A DNA stretch of 64,000 nucleotides from Paraconexibacter algicola (GTDB taxonomy: Bacteria > Actinomycetota > Thermoleophilia > Solirubrobacterales > Solirubrobacteraceae): positions 1,426,001-1,490,000 of the forward strand of contig NZ_PYYB01000001.1 of the NCBI RefSeq assembly GCF_003044185.1, given 5' to 3'. The translations under genes and the position numbers were made by a program. The notes under the pieces were generated by a model that was not told the origin of the DNA, did not search any database, and saw only the letters and a program-made list of their open reading frames with translations. Positions within the stretch are counted from its first letter, which is position 1, and every line of letters starts with the position of its first letter. Positions 27,436-36,214 of this stretch are shown here, piece by piece.

Positions 27436-29072
27436 GCCTCGTCGTCGTCATCGGCGGGACCCGCTCCGGGAAGAGCGCGCGGGCGGAGGCGCTCGCGGCC
27501 GCGTCCGGGCTGTCCGTGACCTACGTCGCGACCGGCGCGGTCATCGACGGGGAGATGCGCGAGCGCGTCGCCCGCCACCGCGCGCGACGCCCGGCGCGGT
27601 GGGCGACCGTGGAGCCGGACGCCGACCCGCTCGCGGTCGCCGCCACGATCGCGCGCGACGGCGGCTGCGCGCTCGTCGACGGGATCGGGGGCTGGCTGGC
27701 GACCGCCCAGCACCACGGCACGGACCTCGCGGCGTGCGTCGCGGCGGCCCGCGAGCTGTCGACGCGCGGCGGCCGGGTGATCGTCGTGGCCGAGCACGCC
27801 GGTGCGGGCGTGACGCCGATGGACGCGCTCACCCGCGCGTGGGTCGACGCGGTCGGCGAGGTCACCCAGGCGCTCGTCGCCCGCGCGGAGGTCGCGGAGC
27901 TCGTCGTCGCCGGACGGGTCGTCCCGCTCGCCGCGGGCGCCCCGGCGGGGGGCGACCGGCCTCTTGTCGGCACGTCGGAGGGGGACGAGGTGCGCCCGGT
28001 CGCGCCCACCTCCGGCGCGGGCGGCGGCCCGCCCGACGACGCCCTCGCCGACCTGCGGGTGCACGGTGACGCGGCGCTGGCGCCCGGCCTCGCGGACCAT
28101 GCGGTGAACGTGCTCGACGGCGGCCCGCCCGGCTGGCTGCGCGCCGCGCTGCGCACCGCCCTGGAGACGGCCGTCGATCGCTATCCCGACGAGCGCGACG
28201 CCTGCGCCGCGCTCGCCGCCCGTCACGGCCGCACCCCCGGGGAGGTCGTGCCGACCAACGGGGCCGCCGAGGCCCTGTGGCTGCTCGGTCCCGCGCTCGC
28301 GCCCCGGCACGCCGCGGTCGTCCACCCCGCGTTCACCGAGACCGAGGCCGGCCTGCGCGCCCACGGCATCCCCGTCACGCGCGTGCTGCGCGACCCCGAC
28401 GCGGGCTTCGCGCTGCACCCGTCCGCCGTCCCCGCCGACGCGGACCTCGTCGTCGTCGGCAACCCCGCGTCCCCCTCCGGCACGCTGGACCCGGCCGCCG
28501 CGCTCCTGGCCCTGCGCGCCCCGGGCCGCACGGTCGTCGTCGACGAGGCGTTCCTCGACCTCGTGCCGGGGGAGCCGGGATCGCTCGCCGCCGAGCCGCT
28601 CCCGGACGTGATCGTGGTGCGGTCGCTGACGAAGTCGCTCGCGCTCGCCGGGGTGCGCGCCGGCTACGCCCTGGCCGCCCCCGCGCTCGCGCAGCGCCTG
28701 CGCGATGTGCGCCCGCCGTGGTCGGTCAACGCGCTCGCGCTCGCCGCGCTGCGGGCCGCGGCGGAGCGGCCCGACGCGCTCGCCGACGCCGCGCGCCGCG
28801 CCGAGGCCGAACGCGAGGACCTCGTCGCGCGGCTCGCCGACGCCGTTCCGGGCCTGCGGACCTGGCCGTCGGTGACGAACTTCGTGCTCGTCGAGATGCC
28901 CGACGGGCCCGGCGCCGTCGCCCGGCTGCGGGCCGACGGCATCGCGGTCCGGCACGCCGCCTCGTTCCCGGGCCTGCACGCGGGGCACGTGCGGCTCACC
29001 GCGCGCGACCCGCAGGCCAACGCGAGGCTCGTCGCCGCGCTCGCGGCCGCCGTCCCGGCAGGGGTCCGATGA
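27432..29072 (+). CDS. cobU: Fusion of adenosylcobinamide kinase/guanylyltransferase and threonine-phosphate decarboxylase-like aminotransferase
   Basis: The 546-residue protein carries two nucleotide-loop enzymes. Residues 1-~170 are CobU/CobP: P-loop G-G-T-R-S-G-K-S at 8-15 and H-R-A-R-R-P-A-R-W at 49-57, where His49 matches the guanylylated His. After a Gly/Pro linker, residues ~205-546 are a fold-type I PLP enzyme of the CobD/CobC type that makes (R)-1-aminopropan-2-yl phosphate from threonine phosphate: N-P-A-S-P-S-G at 344-350, D-E-A-F at 371-374, and the PLP Lys401 in S-L-T-K-S-L-A-L-A-G. HisC-like activity cannot be excluded, but the operon favours the cobalamin role. One polypeptide would thus make the linker and activate the corrin that receives it. 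Confidence 0.9.
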   Translation: MSLVVVIGGTRSGKSARAEALAAASGLSVTYVATGAVIDGEMRERVARHRARRPARWATVEPDADPLAVAATIARDGGCALVDGIGGWLATAQHHGTDLAACVAAARELSTRGGRVIVVAEHAGAGVTPMDALTRAWVDAVGEVTQALVARAEVAELVVAGRVVPLAAGAPAGGDRPLVGTSEGDEVRPVAPTSGAGGGPPDDALADLRVHGDAALAPGLADHAVNVLDGGPPGWLRAALRTALETAVDRYPDERDACAALAARHGRTPGEVVPTNGAAEALWLLGPALAPRHAAVVHPAFTETEAGLRAHGIPVTRVLRDPDAGFALHPSAVPADADLVVVGNPASPSGTLDPAAALLALRAPGRTVVVDEAFLDLVPGEPGSLAAEPLPDVIVVRSLTKSLALAGVRAGYALAAPALAQRLRDVRPPWSVNALALAALRAAAERPDALADAARRAEAEREDLVARLADAVPGLRTWPSVTNFVLVEMPDGPGAVARLRADGIAVRHAASFPGLHAGHVRLTARDPQANARLVAALAAAVPAGVR

Positions 29073-30289
29073 GCGCCCCGGTCCAGGTCGTGGGCATCGG
29101 CGCCGACGGCTGGGCGGGCCTGGGCCCTGCCGCCCGCACCGCGATCGCGGACGCGCGCAGCCTGCTCGGCTCGCCGCGCCAGCTCGGGCTCGTCCCCGCC
29201 GAGGCGACCGCGGCGGACCGTCACGCCTGGCCGTCGCCGCTGCGCGACGCGTACGCCACGACGCTCCCGGCGCTCGCCGACGCGGGCGGGCTCGCCGTGC
29301 TCGCCTCCGGCGACCCGATGCTCCACGGCGTCGGCGCCACGCTCGCGGACCGCCTCGGCCCCGGGCGGCTGCGCGTCCACCCGCACGTGTCGGCGTTCCA
29401 GCTCGCCTGCGCCCGGCTGGGCTGGGCGGCGGCGACCGTCGAGCTCGTCAGCGCGGTCGCGCGGCCCGCGGACGTCGTCGCCACCCAGCTGCAGCCCGGC
29501 CGGCGGCTGGTCGCCTACGTCACGGGCCGTGACGGTGCGGCGCGCCTCGCCGCGGCGCTGCGCGAGCGCGCCCACGGCGCCAGCACGCTCGTCGTCGCCG
29601 AGCGGCTCGGCGCGCCGGACGAGCGCGTGACCCGCACGACCGCGGCGGCGTTCGACGGGGACGCCGACCCGCTGCACCTCGTCGCCGTCGAGGTCCGTCC
29701 CGACCACGCCGGGGTCCCGCTGCTCCCGCGCACCCCGGGCCTGCCCGACGAGGCCTACGCCCACGACGGCCAGCTCACCAAGCGGGACGTCCGCGCGATC
29801 ACGCTCGCCGCCCTCGCCCCCGTGCCGCACGCCCTGCTCTGGGACGTCGGCGCGGGCTCCGGCTCGGTCGGCATCGAGTGGTGCCGCGCGGAGCCGACCG
29901 CGCGCACCCTGGGCTTCGAGCCCGACCCGGTCCGGGCCGCCCGGGCCCGCGAGAACGCGCGCACGCTCGGGGTGCCCGACCGGGTGGAGATCCGCGAGGG
30001 ACGCGCCCCCGACGCGCTCGCCCAGGCGCCCGCCCCGGACGCGGTGTTCGTCGGCGGCGCCGTCAGCGTCCCCGGCGTGCTCGACGCCGCCTGGTCGGCG
30101 CTCGCGCCCGGCGGCCGACTGGTCGCCAACGCGGTCACGGTCGAGTCCGAGCAGGCGGTGATCGTCGCCCGGGCCGCACACGGCGGGCGGCTCGTGCGGA
30201 TCCAGCTCGCGCACGCCGACGCGGTCGGCGCGTTCACCGCGATGCGCCCCGCGCTCCCGATCACGCAGTGGGCGGTGCGCAAGCCGTGA
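29069..30289 (+). CDS. cobL: Precorrin-6Y C5,15-methyltransferase (decarboxylating), CobL (CbiE-CbiT)
   Basis: The 406-residue protein has an N-terminal CbiE tetrapyrrole methylase (V-V-G-I-G-A-D-G-W, then L-A-S-G-D-P-M-L-H-G-V-G) and, from about residue 225, a CbiT SAM domain (T-K-R-D-V-R-A, L-W-D-V-G-A-G-S-G-S-V-G-I-E-W). This is the usual fused CobL of the aerobic pathway: it methylates C5 and C15 and decarboxylates the C12 acetate. Overlaps of 4 nt on both sides. Confidence 0.96.
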   Translation: MSAPVQVVGIGADGWAGLGPAARTAIADARSLLGSPRQLGLVPAEATAADRHAWPSPLRDAYATTLPALADAGGLAVLASGDPMLHGVGATLADRLGPGRLRVHPHVSAFQLACARLGWAAATVELVSAVARPADVVATQLQPGRRLVAYVTGRDGAARLAAALRERAHGASTLVVAERLGAPDERVTRTTAAAFDGDADPLHLVAVEVRPDHAGVPLLPRTPGLPDEAYAHDGQLTKRDVRAITLAALAPVPHALLWDVGAGSGSVGIEWCRAEPTARTLGFEPDPVRAARARENARTLGVPDRVEIREGRAPDALAQAPAPDAVFVGGAVSVPGVLDAAWSALAPGGRLVANAVTVESEQAVIVARAAHGGRLVRIQLAHADAVGAFTAMRPALPITQWAVRKP

Positions 30290-31038
30290 CGGTCTTCTTC
30301 GTCGGCGCGGGCCCGGGCGCCGCGGACCTCCTGACGCTCCGCGCGGCCCGCGTGCTCGCCGCCGCCCCCGTCTGCGTGTACGCGGGCGCGCTCGTGCCCG
30401 AGGAGGTGCTCGCCCACTGCCCGCCCGGTGCCGAGCTCGTCGACTCCCAGCACCTCACGCTCGACGAGATCGAGGCGGTCCTCGCGCGCGCGCACGCGCG
30501 TGAGCAGGACGTCGCGCGCCTGCACTCGGGGGACCCGTCGCTCTACAGCGCGGTGACCGAGCAGGCGCAGCGACTGCGCGCCCGCGGCATCCCGTACGAG
30601 ATCGTGCCGGGCGTCCCCGCCTACGCGGCCGCCGCGGCGACGATCGGCCGCGAGCTCACCGTGCCCGGGGTCGCGCAGACGGTCGTGCTGACCCGGCACG
30701 CCCGCCAGGCCACCGCGATGCCCGCCGGGGAGGAGCTCGACGGGCTCGCCGCGCACGGCGCGACGCTCGTGCTGCATCTCGCGACGCAGGCGCTCGACGA
30801 GCTCGCCCCGCGCCTCGCGCACCACTACGGGGCCGACTGCCCGGCGGTCGTGGTGGCGCGCGCATCGTGGCCGGACGAGCGGGTGCTGACCGGCACGCTC
30901 GCGACGATCGCCCGCCAGGTCGCCCAGGCCGGGGTCCGCCGGACCGCGACGATCCTCGTCGGTCCCGCGCTCGCGGGGGCGGACGCCGACGGGGCGTGCG
31001 CGTCGCACCTCTACAGCGCCGCGCGGGAGCGGCCGTGA
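30286..31038 (+). CDS. cobM: Precorrin-4 C11-methyltransferase (CobM/CbiF)
   Basis: The 250-residue SAM-dependent methylase has the family start V-F-F-V-G-A-G-P-G-A-A-D-L-L-T, 'Y-A-G-A-L-V-P', R-L-H-S-G-D-P-S-L-Y-S and 'Y-E-I-V-P-G-V'. It methylates C11 of precorrin-4. The GTG start overlaps the cobL stop by 4 nt. Confidence 0.96.
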   Translation: MTVFFVGAGPGAADLLTLRAARVLAAAPVCVYAGALVPEEVLAHCPPGAELVDSQHLTLDEIEAVLARAHAREQDVARLHSGDPSLYSAVTEQAQRLRARGIPYEIVPGVPAYAAAAATIGRELTVPGVAQTVVLTRHARQATAMPAGEELDGLAAHGATLVLHLATQALDELAPRLAHHYGADCPAVVVARASWPDERVLTGTLATIARQVAQAGVRRTATILVGPALAGADADGACASHLYSAARERP

Positions 31039-31796
31039 GCGGCCGGCTGCTGCTCATCGGGATCGGCTGCGGCGACCCCGAGCACCTGACGCTGCGCGCC
31101 GCGCGCGCGATCGCCGAGCTCGACGTCCTGTTCGTCGTCACGAAGGGCCGCGGGCCCGACGACGAGCTCGTCGGGCTGCGCCGCGAGCTCGTCCGTCGCC
31201 ACCGCCCGACGGGCGCGCCGCTGCGCGAGGTCGAGCTGGCCGACCCGCCGCGCCCGTGGCGGACCGCCCCGGACTACGCGGAGGCGGTCGCGACGTGGCG
31301 CGCCGGTCGCGCCGCCCTGTGGCGCGCGGCGCTCGCCGACATCGCCGACGGGCGGACCGGCGGGTTCCTCGTGTGGGGCGACCCGTCCCTGTACGAGTCG
31401 ACGCTCGCGGTCGTGCAGGAGGTCCGGGAGGGCCTCGCTCTCGAGCTCGAGGTGATCCCGGGGGTGAGCAGCGTCCACGCGCTCACGGCCCGTCACGCGA
31501 TCCCGCTCAACCGCGTCGGCGGGGCCGTCCAGATCATGCCCGCGCGCCGCCTGGCCGCGCACGGCATGCCCGACGGTGTGGACGACGTCGTGGTGATGCT
31601 CGACCCCGACTGCGCGTTCACGGCGCTCGACCCCGACGGCCTGGACATCCACTGGGGCGCGTTCGTCGGGACCCCGGACGAGCTGCTGCTCGCCGGGCCG
31701 CTCGCGCAGACCGGGCCGCGGATCGTCTCGGCGCGCGCCGCGGCGAAGGCCCGCAAGGGCTGGATGTTCGACCTCTACCTGCTGCGCCGCCGATGA
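31035..31796 (+). CDS. cobF: Precorrin-6A synthase (deacetylating), CobF
   Basis: The 253-residue methylase starts L-L-L-I-G-I-G-C-G-D-P-E-H-L-T, with 'V-V-T-K-G' and W-G-D-P-S-L-Y-E-S. These features distinguish CobF, which methylates C1 and extrudes the C20 acetyl group, from other cobalamin methylases. CobF is specific to the oxygen-dependent route and, with CobG, defines this pathway as aerobic. 4-nt overlaps at both ends. Confidence 0.93.
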   Translation: MSGRLLLIGIGCGDPEHLTLRAARAIAELDVLFVVTKGRGPDDELVGLRRELVRRHRPTGAPLREVELADPPRPWRTAPDYAEAVATWRAGRAALWRAALADIADGRTGGFLVWGDPSLYESTLAVVQEVREGLALELEVIPGVSSVHALTARHAIPLNRVGGAVQIMPARRLAAHGMPDGVDDVVVMLDPDCAFTALDPDGLDIHWGAFVGTPDELLLAGPLAQTGPRIVSARAAAKARKGWMFDLYLLRRR

Positions 31797-32533
31797 CCGC
31801 CGGCCGCGTGCTCGTGCTGGGCGGCACCGGCGAGGCGCGCGACCTCGCCGCGCTGCTCGTCGCCGACGGGGTGCCGGTGACGAGCTCCCTGGCGGGCCGG
31901 GTCGCCCGTCCGCGCCTGCCGGCCGGGGAGGTCCGGGTGGGCGGCTTCGGCGGCGTCGACGGCCTGCGCGCGTACCTGCGCGAGCACGCGGTGCGGGCCG
32001 TGGTCGACGCCACGCACCCGTTCGCCGAGCGCATCGGCGCGAACGCGGCCCGGGCCTGCGCGGCGGACGGCGTGCCGCTGCTGCGCCTGGCCCGGCCCGG
32101 ATGGACGGAGCGTCCGGGGGACCGCTGGCACCGCGTGCCGGACCTGCCCACGGCCGCCGCGCTCGTCCGCGATCTCGGCGCGCGGGTCTTCCTGACGAGC
32201 GGCCGGCAGGGGCTCGGTGCGTTCTCGGGGGACGCGACGACCTGGTTCCTCGTCCGCACGGTCGACCCGCCCGACCCGGCGGACCTCCCGCCCCGTCACG
32301 AGCTGCTCCTGGACCGCGGCCCGTACCGGCGGGAGGGCGAGGGCGCGTTGCTCGACGCGCACCGCATCGACGTGCTCGTCACGAAGGACTCGGGGGGCGC
32401 GCTGACGGTCGCGAAGCTCGACGCGGCCCGCGAGCGCGGCCTGCCGGTCGTGGTCGTCGACCGGCCGCAGCGGGCGGCGGTCGAGCAGGTGTCGGACGCC
32501 GCCACGGCGGCCGCCTGGGTGCTGGCCCGCTAG
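31793..32533 (+). CDS. cobK: Precorrin-6A reductase (CobK/CbiJ)
   Basis: The 246-residue NADPH-dependent reductase begins V-L-V-L-G-G-T-G-E-A-R-D-L-A, contains V-D-A-T-H-P-F-A, 'F-L-T-S-G-R-Q', and T-K-D-S-G-G. It reduces precorrin-6A to dihydro form. It is the last gene of the rightward operon; the next gene is on the other strand. No strong terminator hairpin follows, only short weak ones. Confidence 0.95.
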   Translation: MTAGRVLVLGGTGEARDLAALLVADGVPVTSSLAGRVARPRLPAGEVRVGGFGGVDGLRAYLREHAVRAVVDATHPFAERIGANAARACAADGVPLLRLARPGWTERPGDRWHRVPDLPTAAALVRDLGARVFLTSGRQGLGAFSGDATTWFLVRTVDPPDPADLPPRHELLLDRGPYRREGEGALLDAHRIDVLVTKDSGGALTVAKLDAARERGLPVVVVDRPQRAAVEQVSDAATAAAWVLAR

Positions 32534-32618
32534 CCCCGGCGACGCTGCCAGCGCACGCCGCGCAGCTCCAGTCGCGTGTCGGCGCCGGCGTCCTCGTCCG
32601 AACACGGACCGGATCGTG

Positions 32619-32801
32619 TCAGGCGGGACGGGCGGCCGTCGCCGACCGCGGGTCCAGCACGGGGACGGGGGGTGACGCGGACGGCGCGGTCCGCCGGGGG
32701 GCCGGCAGCGGGGTGCCGCAGCGGACGCAGTCGTCGCGGGTCGACCAGCGCGCCGCCGTGTAGGCGGGCAGCGCGCAGGTCGGGCAGGTCACGAGGGGCA
32801 T
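32619..32801 (-). CDS. Small zinc-ribbon protein
   Basis: This 60-residue protein has two C-x2-C pairs (Cys6/Cys9 and Cys25/Cys28) that make a typical zinc ribbon, followed by a disordered Pro/Ala/Arg tail. A GAGAGGAC Shine-Dalgarno-like sequence precedes the ATG. It lies 50 nt downstream of the cobIJ stop on the same strand, so it may be co-transcribed from the cobG riboswitch promoter. Function unknown; a link to metal handling is only suggested by position. Confidence 0.6.
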   Translation of the reverse strand: MPLVTCPTCALPAYTAARWSTRDDCVRCGTPLPAPRRTAPSASPPVPVLDPRSATAARPA

Positions 32802-32851
32802 GTCCTCTCGACGTACCCGGGACGCGCAGGTCACGGCCCTTCTGTCCCGAT

Positions 32852-34414
32852 TCAGGCGCGTACCGGATACGAACGTGGCGTGTGGACGATGCTGCGCCCG
32901 TCGGTGCCGGTGGTCACCCGGGACTGCGACGACCCGACGAGCAGCAGCGTGCGCATGTCGACCACGGCGGTGTCGAGCTCGCCGAGGCCGACGACGTCGA
33001 CCGTCTCCTCGGGCGCGCCGACCGCGCGGGCGACGACGACGGGCGTGTCCGGCGCGCGGTGGCGCCGCAGCACCTCGACGGCACGGTCGAGCTGCTCGCG
33101 GCGGGTGCGCGAGGCCGGGTTGTAGAGCGCAAGCGCGAAGTCCGCCGCGCCCGCGGCGTCCAGGCGTCGCTCGACGACCTCCCAGGGCTTGAGGATGTCG
33201 CTCAGCGACACGACCGCGAAGTCGTGGCCCAGCGGTGCCCCGACGCGCGCCGCGGCGGCCTGCATGGCGCTGATGCCCGGCACGACGCGCACGTCGACGT
33301 CGCCGAGCGGGGAGCCCGCGGCGCGCTCCTCCTCCCACGCCTCGAGCACGGCGGCGGCCATCGCGAAGATCCCGGGGTCCCCGGAGGACACGACCGCGAC
33401 GCGCCGTCCGGCGGCCGCGAGCTCGAGCGCGTGGCGCGCACGGTCGAGCTCGACGCGGTTGTCGGTCGGGAACCGCTCGAGGCCCGGCCGGTCGGGCACG
33501 CGCCGCACGTAGGTGTCGTAGCCGATGAGGGCGTCGGCGGCGTCGAGCGTGGCGCTCGCCTCGGGCGTGCGCCACGCGGGGCCGGCGGGACCGAGCCCGA
33601 CGACGCTGACCCAGCCGCCCGCGCCGTCGCTCGCAGCGGTGGCCGGCGGGGTGTCCGCGACCGCACGGGGCCGGTCGCGCTCGCGGCGCAGCCGGTCGTC
33701 GGCGCTCGTCGGCACGAGCACGATCGACATGTACGGCACCCCGCCCGCGTCGACGTCCTCGAGCGCGGCGACCCGCTGGTCGGGATGGGAGGCCCGCTCG
33801 ACGTAGACGCCGCGGTCCGCGACCCCGGCGTCCTGCGCGGCCGCGCGCGCACCGGCGAAGGTGCGGCCGAGCTTCATCACGACGGCGGCGTCGCCGTCGG
33901 CCAGGCGCCGGGCGAGCTCGGCGCGCGGCAGCGTGCCCGGCAGCACGGTGAGCACGTCGTCGTGCTTGCACAGCGGGGCGCCCGCGGCGGCCGCGGCGGC
34001 GCTGAACGCGGTCACGCCGGGCACGACCTCGGTCGGGTAGCGGTGCGCGAGACGCTCGTGCAGGTACATGTAGGAGCCGTAGAAGAACGGGTCGCCCTCG
34101 CAGAGCACGACGACGTCGCGGCCCGCGTCGAGGTGGGCGGCGATCGCCTCCGCGCCCGCGTCGTAGTAGTCGCGCAGCGCCCGGTCGTAGGCCTGCGCGT
34201 CGTCGGTGCCCTCGACCGTCGTGGGGTACACGAGCGGCAGCTCGAGCTGGTGGTCGCGCAGGTGCGGGGCGGCGGCCGAGCGCGCGACCCCGCGGCGGCC
34301 GCGGGCGATCGGGTACGCGACGACGTCGGCGGCCTGCAGGATCCGCAGCGCCTTGACGGTCAGCAGCTCGGGGTCGCCCGGGCCGACGCCCAGGCCGGTC
34401 AGCCGCCCGCTCAT
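32852..34414 (-). CDS. cobI-cobJ: CobI-CobJ fusion: precorrin-2 C20- and precorrin-3B C17-methyltransferases
   Basis: The 520-residue protein joins two methylases. Residues 1-~250 are CobI (G-L-G-V-G-P-G-D-P-E-L-L-T, then L-C-E-G-D-P-F-F-Y-G-S-Y), which methylates C20. Residues ~265-520 are CobJ (V-V-G-L-G-P-A-G-P, Y-D-T-Y, 'S-S-G-D-P-G-I-F-A-M-A', V-P-G-I-S-A-M-Q-A-A-A), which methylates C17 with ring contraction. CobIJ fusions are known in actinobacteria. The frame stays open far upstream, but the start at 34414 fits the family and overlaps the cobH stop by 4 nt. Confidence 0.95.
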   Translation of the reverse strand: MSGRLTGLGVGPGDPELLTVKALRILQAADVVAYPIARGRRGVARSAAAPHLRDHQLELPLVYPTTVEGTDDAQAYDRALRDYYDAGAEAIAAHLDAGRDVVVLCEGDPFFYGSYMYLHERLAHRYPTEVVPGVTAFSAAAAAAGAPLCKHDDVLTVLPGTLPRAELARRLADGDAAVVMKLGRTFAGARAAAQDAGVADRGVYVERASHPDQRVAALEDVDAGGVPYMSIVLVPTSADDRLRRERDRPRAVADTPPATAASDGAGGWVSVVGLGPAGPAWRTPEASATLDAADALIGYDTYVRRVPDRPGLERFPTDNRVELDRARHALELAAAGRRVAVVSSGDPGIFAMAAAVLEAWEEERAAGSPLGDVDVRVVPGISAMQAAAARVGAPLGHDFAVVSLSDILKPWEVVERRLDAAGAADFALALYNPASRTRREQLDRAVEVLRRHRAPDTPVVVARAVGAPEETVDVVGLGELDTAVVDMRTLLLVGSSQSRVTTGTDGRSIVHTPRSYPVRA

Positions 34415-35049
34415 TCGACGGCGCTCGCGAGGGCGTTGACGGCTGCGGCGGCGATCGCGCTGCCGCCCCGGCGGCCGCGGACGATCACGTGCTCGACGCC
34501 CAGGGCGGGCGCGCGCAGCGCGAGGTCCTCCTTGGACTCGGCGGCCCCGATGAAGCCGACGGGCGCGCCGACGATCGCGGCGGGGCGCGGCAGCCGCTCG
34601 GCCTCGAGCAGGTCGAGGAGGTGGAACAGGGCGGTCGGGGCGTTGCCGATGACGACGAGCGCCCCGGCGAGGTGGTCGGCCCAGAGCTCGACCGCGGCCG
34701 CCGTGCGGGTGTTGCCGATCGCGGCGGCGTGGTCGGCGACGCGCGGGTCGGTCAGGGTGCAGAGCACCGGGTTGTCGGCGGGGAGCCGGCGGCGCGTGAC
34801 GCCCGACGCGACCATGTTCGTGTCGCACAGCACCGCGGCGCCCGCCTGCAGCGCGGCCTCGCCCGCGGCGCCGAAGCCGGGGGAGGCGGCGATGTCGCCG
34901 ACCAGGTCGGTCATGCCGCACGCGTGGATCATGCGCACGACGGTCCGCTCGAGCACCGGGTCGAGCGCCTCCAGTCCCGGGGTCTCGGCGCGGATGGTGG
35001 CGAACGACTGCCGGTAGATCTCGGCGCCGTCCTGGATGTACGTGCTCAT
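34411..35049 (-). CDS. cobH: Precorrin-8X methylmutase (CobH/CbiC)
   Basis: The 212-residue enzyme moves the C11 methyl to C12, giving hydrogenobyrinate. The typical motifs are E-I-Y-R-Q-S-F-A-T-I-R-A-E near the start, 'R-M-I-H-A-C-G-M' with the catalytic His43 region, D-T-N-M-V-A-S-G and 'G-N-A-P-T-A-L'. Both ends overlap neighbours by 4 nt. Confidence 0.97.
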   Translation of the reverse strand: MSTYIQDGAEIYRQSFATIRAETPGLEALDPVLERTVVRMIHACGMTDLVGDIAASPGFGAAGEAALQAGAAVLCDTNMVASGVTRRRLPADNPVLCTLTDPRVADHAAAIGNTRTAAAVELWADHLAGALVVIGNAPTALFHLLDLLEAERLPRPAAIVGAPVGFIGAAESKEDLALRAPALGVEHVIVRGRRGGSAIAAAAVNALASAVE

Positions 35050-36203
35050 GCCTGCACCTCCCAGCCGCCGTCCGGACGGGCGGTGACGGCGCGCCGGACC
35101 TCCGGGGTCTGGCCGCAGCGTCGCGGGCAGGCGGACCAGTGCTCGCGCGGGGCGTCCGCCGGGCGCTCCGCGGCCCGTGCGGCCGCGGCGGCGCGCACGT
35201 CGGCGAGCGCCGATCCGCAGGCCCCGCGTCCGGCGCACGCGGTCAGGCCCTCCCAGCCCGTCCCGGGGGTGACGACCAGCCCGCTGGCGGCGAGGGCGGC
35301 GAGGACGCCGCCGGCGCGGCCGGGCTCCAGGTCCACGAGCGCGACGGTCCGCCGGTGCGAGACACGGGCGCGCGCGCCGCGGCCGACCTCGTCGGCGAGG
35401 AGCTCGAGCGTCTCCGCGGCGAGGCGGCCCAGCGGGGCGAGCGCCCCGACCGCGTCACGCCCGTCGGGCTGGCGCAGCACGCCGACGAGCGGCGGCGCGG
35501 CGGTCCCGACCGCGGGGGCCGACGGGGTCGCGCACGCGCCGGGCAGCTCGGCGATCCGCCACGCGCCCGGCGGGCGCACCGCGAGGAAGCGGCGGGCGAG
35601 CGCGACGGCGGCCGCGACCGGGTCGGCCTCCACGCGGGTGCCGAGCGGGCCGGCCGCGACCTCCCAGCGGCCGTCGGGGCGCGCGGTGAGGCGCACGTCC
35701 GCGTCGACCGTGGCGGTCGCGCCGCTGCCGTCGTCGATCACGTGCAGGTAGCGGCCGGGGAGCGTCGCGAGCCGCGGGTCGCCGCACAGCGCGTCGTCGA
35801 GCGCGTCGAGCACGGCGTCGATCCGGCGGGCGTCGGCGAGCGAGCCGGCGCGGCGACCGGCGAGCGGGTCGGCGAGCGCGTTGCGGACCCGGTCGTGCGT
35901 CGCGGAGCGCAGCAGCCCGGTCGCGGCGAACGTGGCGGCGAGCGGCTCGAGGTCGGCGGCCGCGAGGCCGCGCACCTGCAGGTTGGCGCGCGCGGTCAGC
36001 TCGACGATCCCGTTGCCGCGACGGGCGGCGCCCGCGACGGCGCGCAGCGCGGCCGCCCCGATCCGCCCGCCGAACGGGCGGGCCCGGACGAGCAGGCCGT
36101 CCTGGGCCTCGTGCGGCCGCAGGAGCCCCGGGCAGCGATCGTGCGCGGAAGCGCGGTCTGACGGCGCGCGACGCGCCGATGGGTCCTTCACCGTGACGGG
36201 CAC
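35046..36203 (-). CDS. cobG: Precorrin-3B synthase (CobG)
   Basis: The 385-residue protein is a monooxygenase related to nitrite/sulfite reductases that uses O2 to form the C20 hydroxy-gamma-lactone. The [4Fe-4S]/sirohaem-type Cys pairs appear as T-A-C-A-G-R-G-A-C (C-x5-C) and S-A-C-P-R-R-C-G (C-x3-C). The N-terminal ferredoxin-like half has 'L-T-A-R-A-N-L-Q-V-R-G'. The GTG at 36203 follows a GGAG Shine-Dalgarno sequence. It is the first gene after the second cobalamin riboswitch. Confidence 0.94.
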   Translation of the reverse strand: MPVTVKDPSARRAPSDRASAHDRCPGLLRPHEAQDGLLVRARPFGGRIGAAALRAVAGAARRGNGIVELTARANLQVRGLAAADLEPLAATFAATGLLRSATHDRVRNALADPLAGRRAGSLADARRIDAVLDALDDALCGDPRLATLPGRYLHVIDDGSGATATVDADVRLTARPDGRWEVAAGPLGTRVEADPVAAAVALARRFLAVRPPGAWRIAELPGACATPSAPAVGTAAPPLVGVLRQPDGRDAVGALAPLGRLAAETLELLADEVGRGARARVSHRRTVALVDLEPGRAGGVLAALAASGLVVTPGTGWEGLTACAGRGACGSALADVRAAAAARAAERPADAPREHWSACPRRCGQTPEVRRAVTARPDGGWEVQA

Positions 36204-36214
36204 AGCACTCCATC

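Noticed and set aside
32595-32609. GTCCG-AACA-CGGAC hairpin between cobK and the zinc-ribbon gene
   Set aside because: Only a 5-bp stem; not enough to call a terminator.
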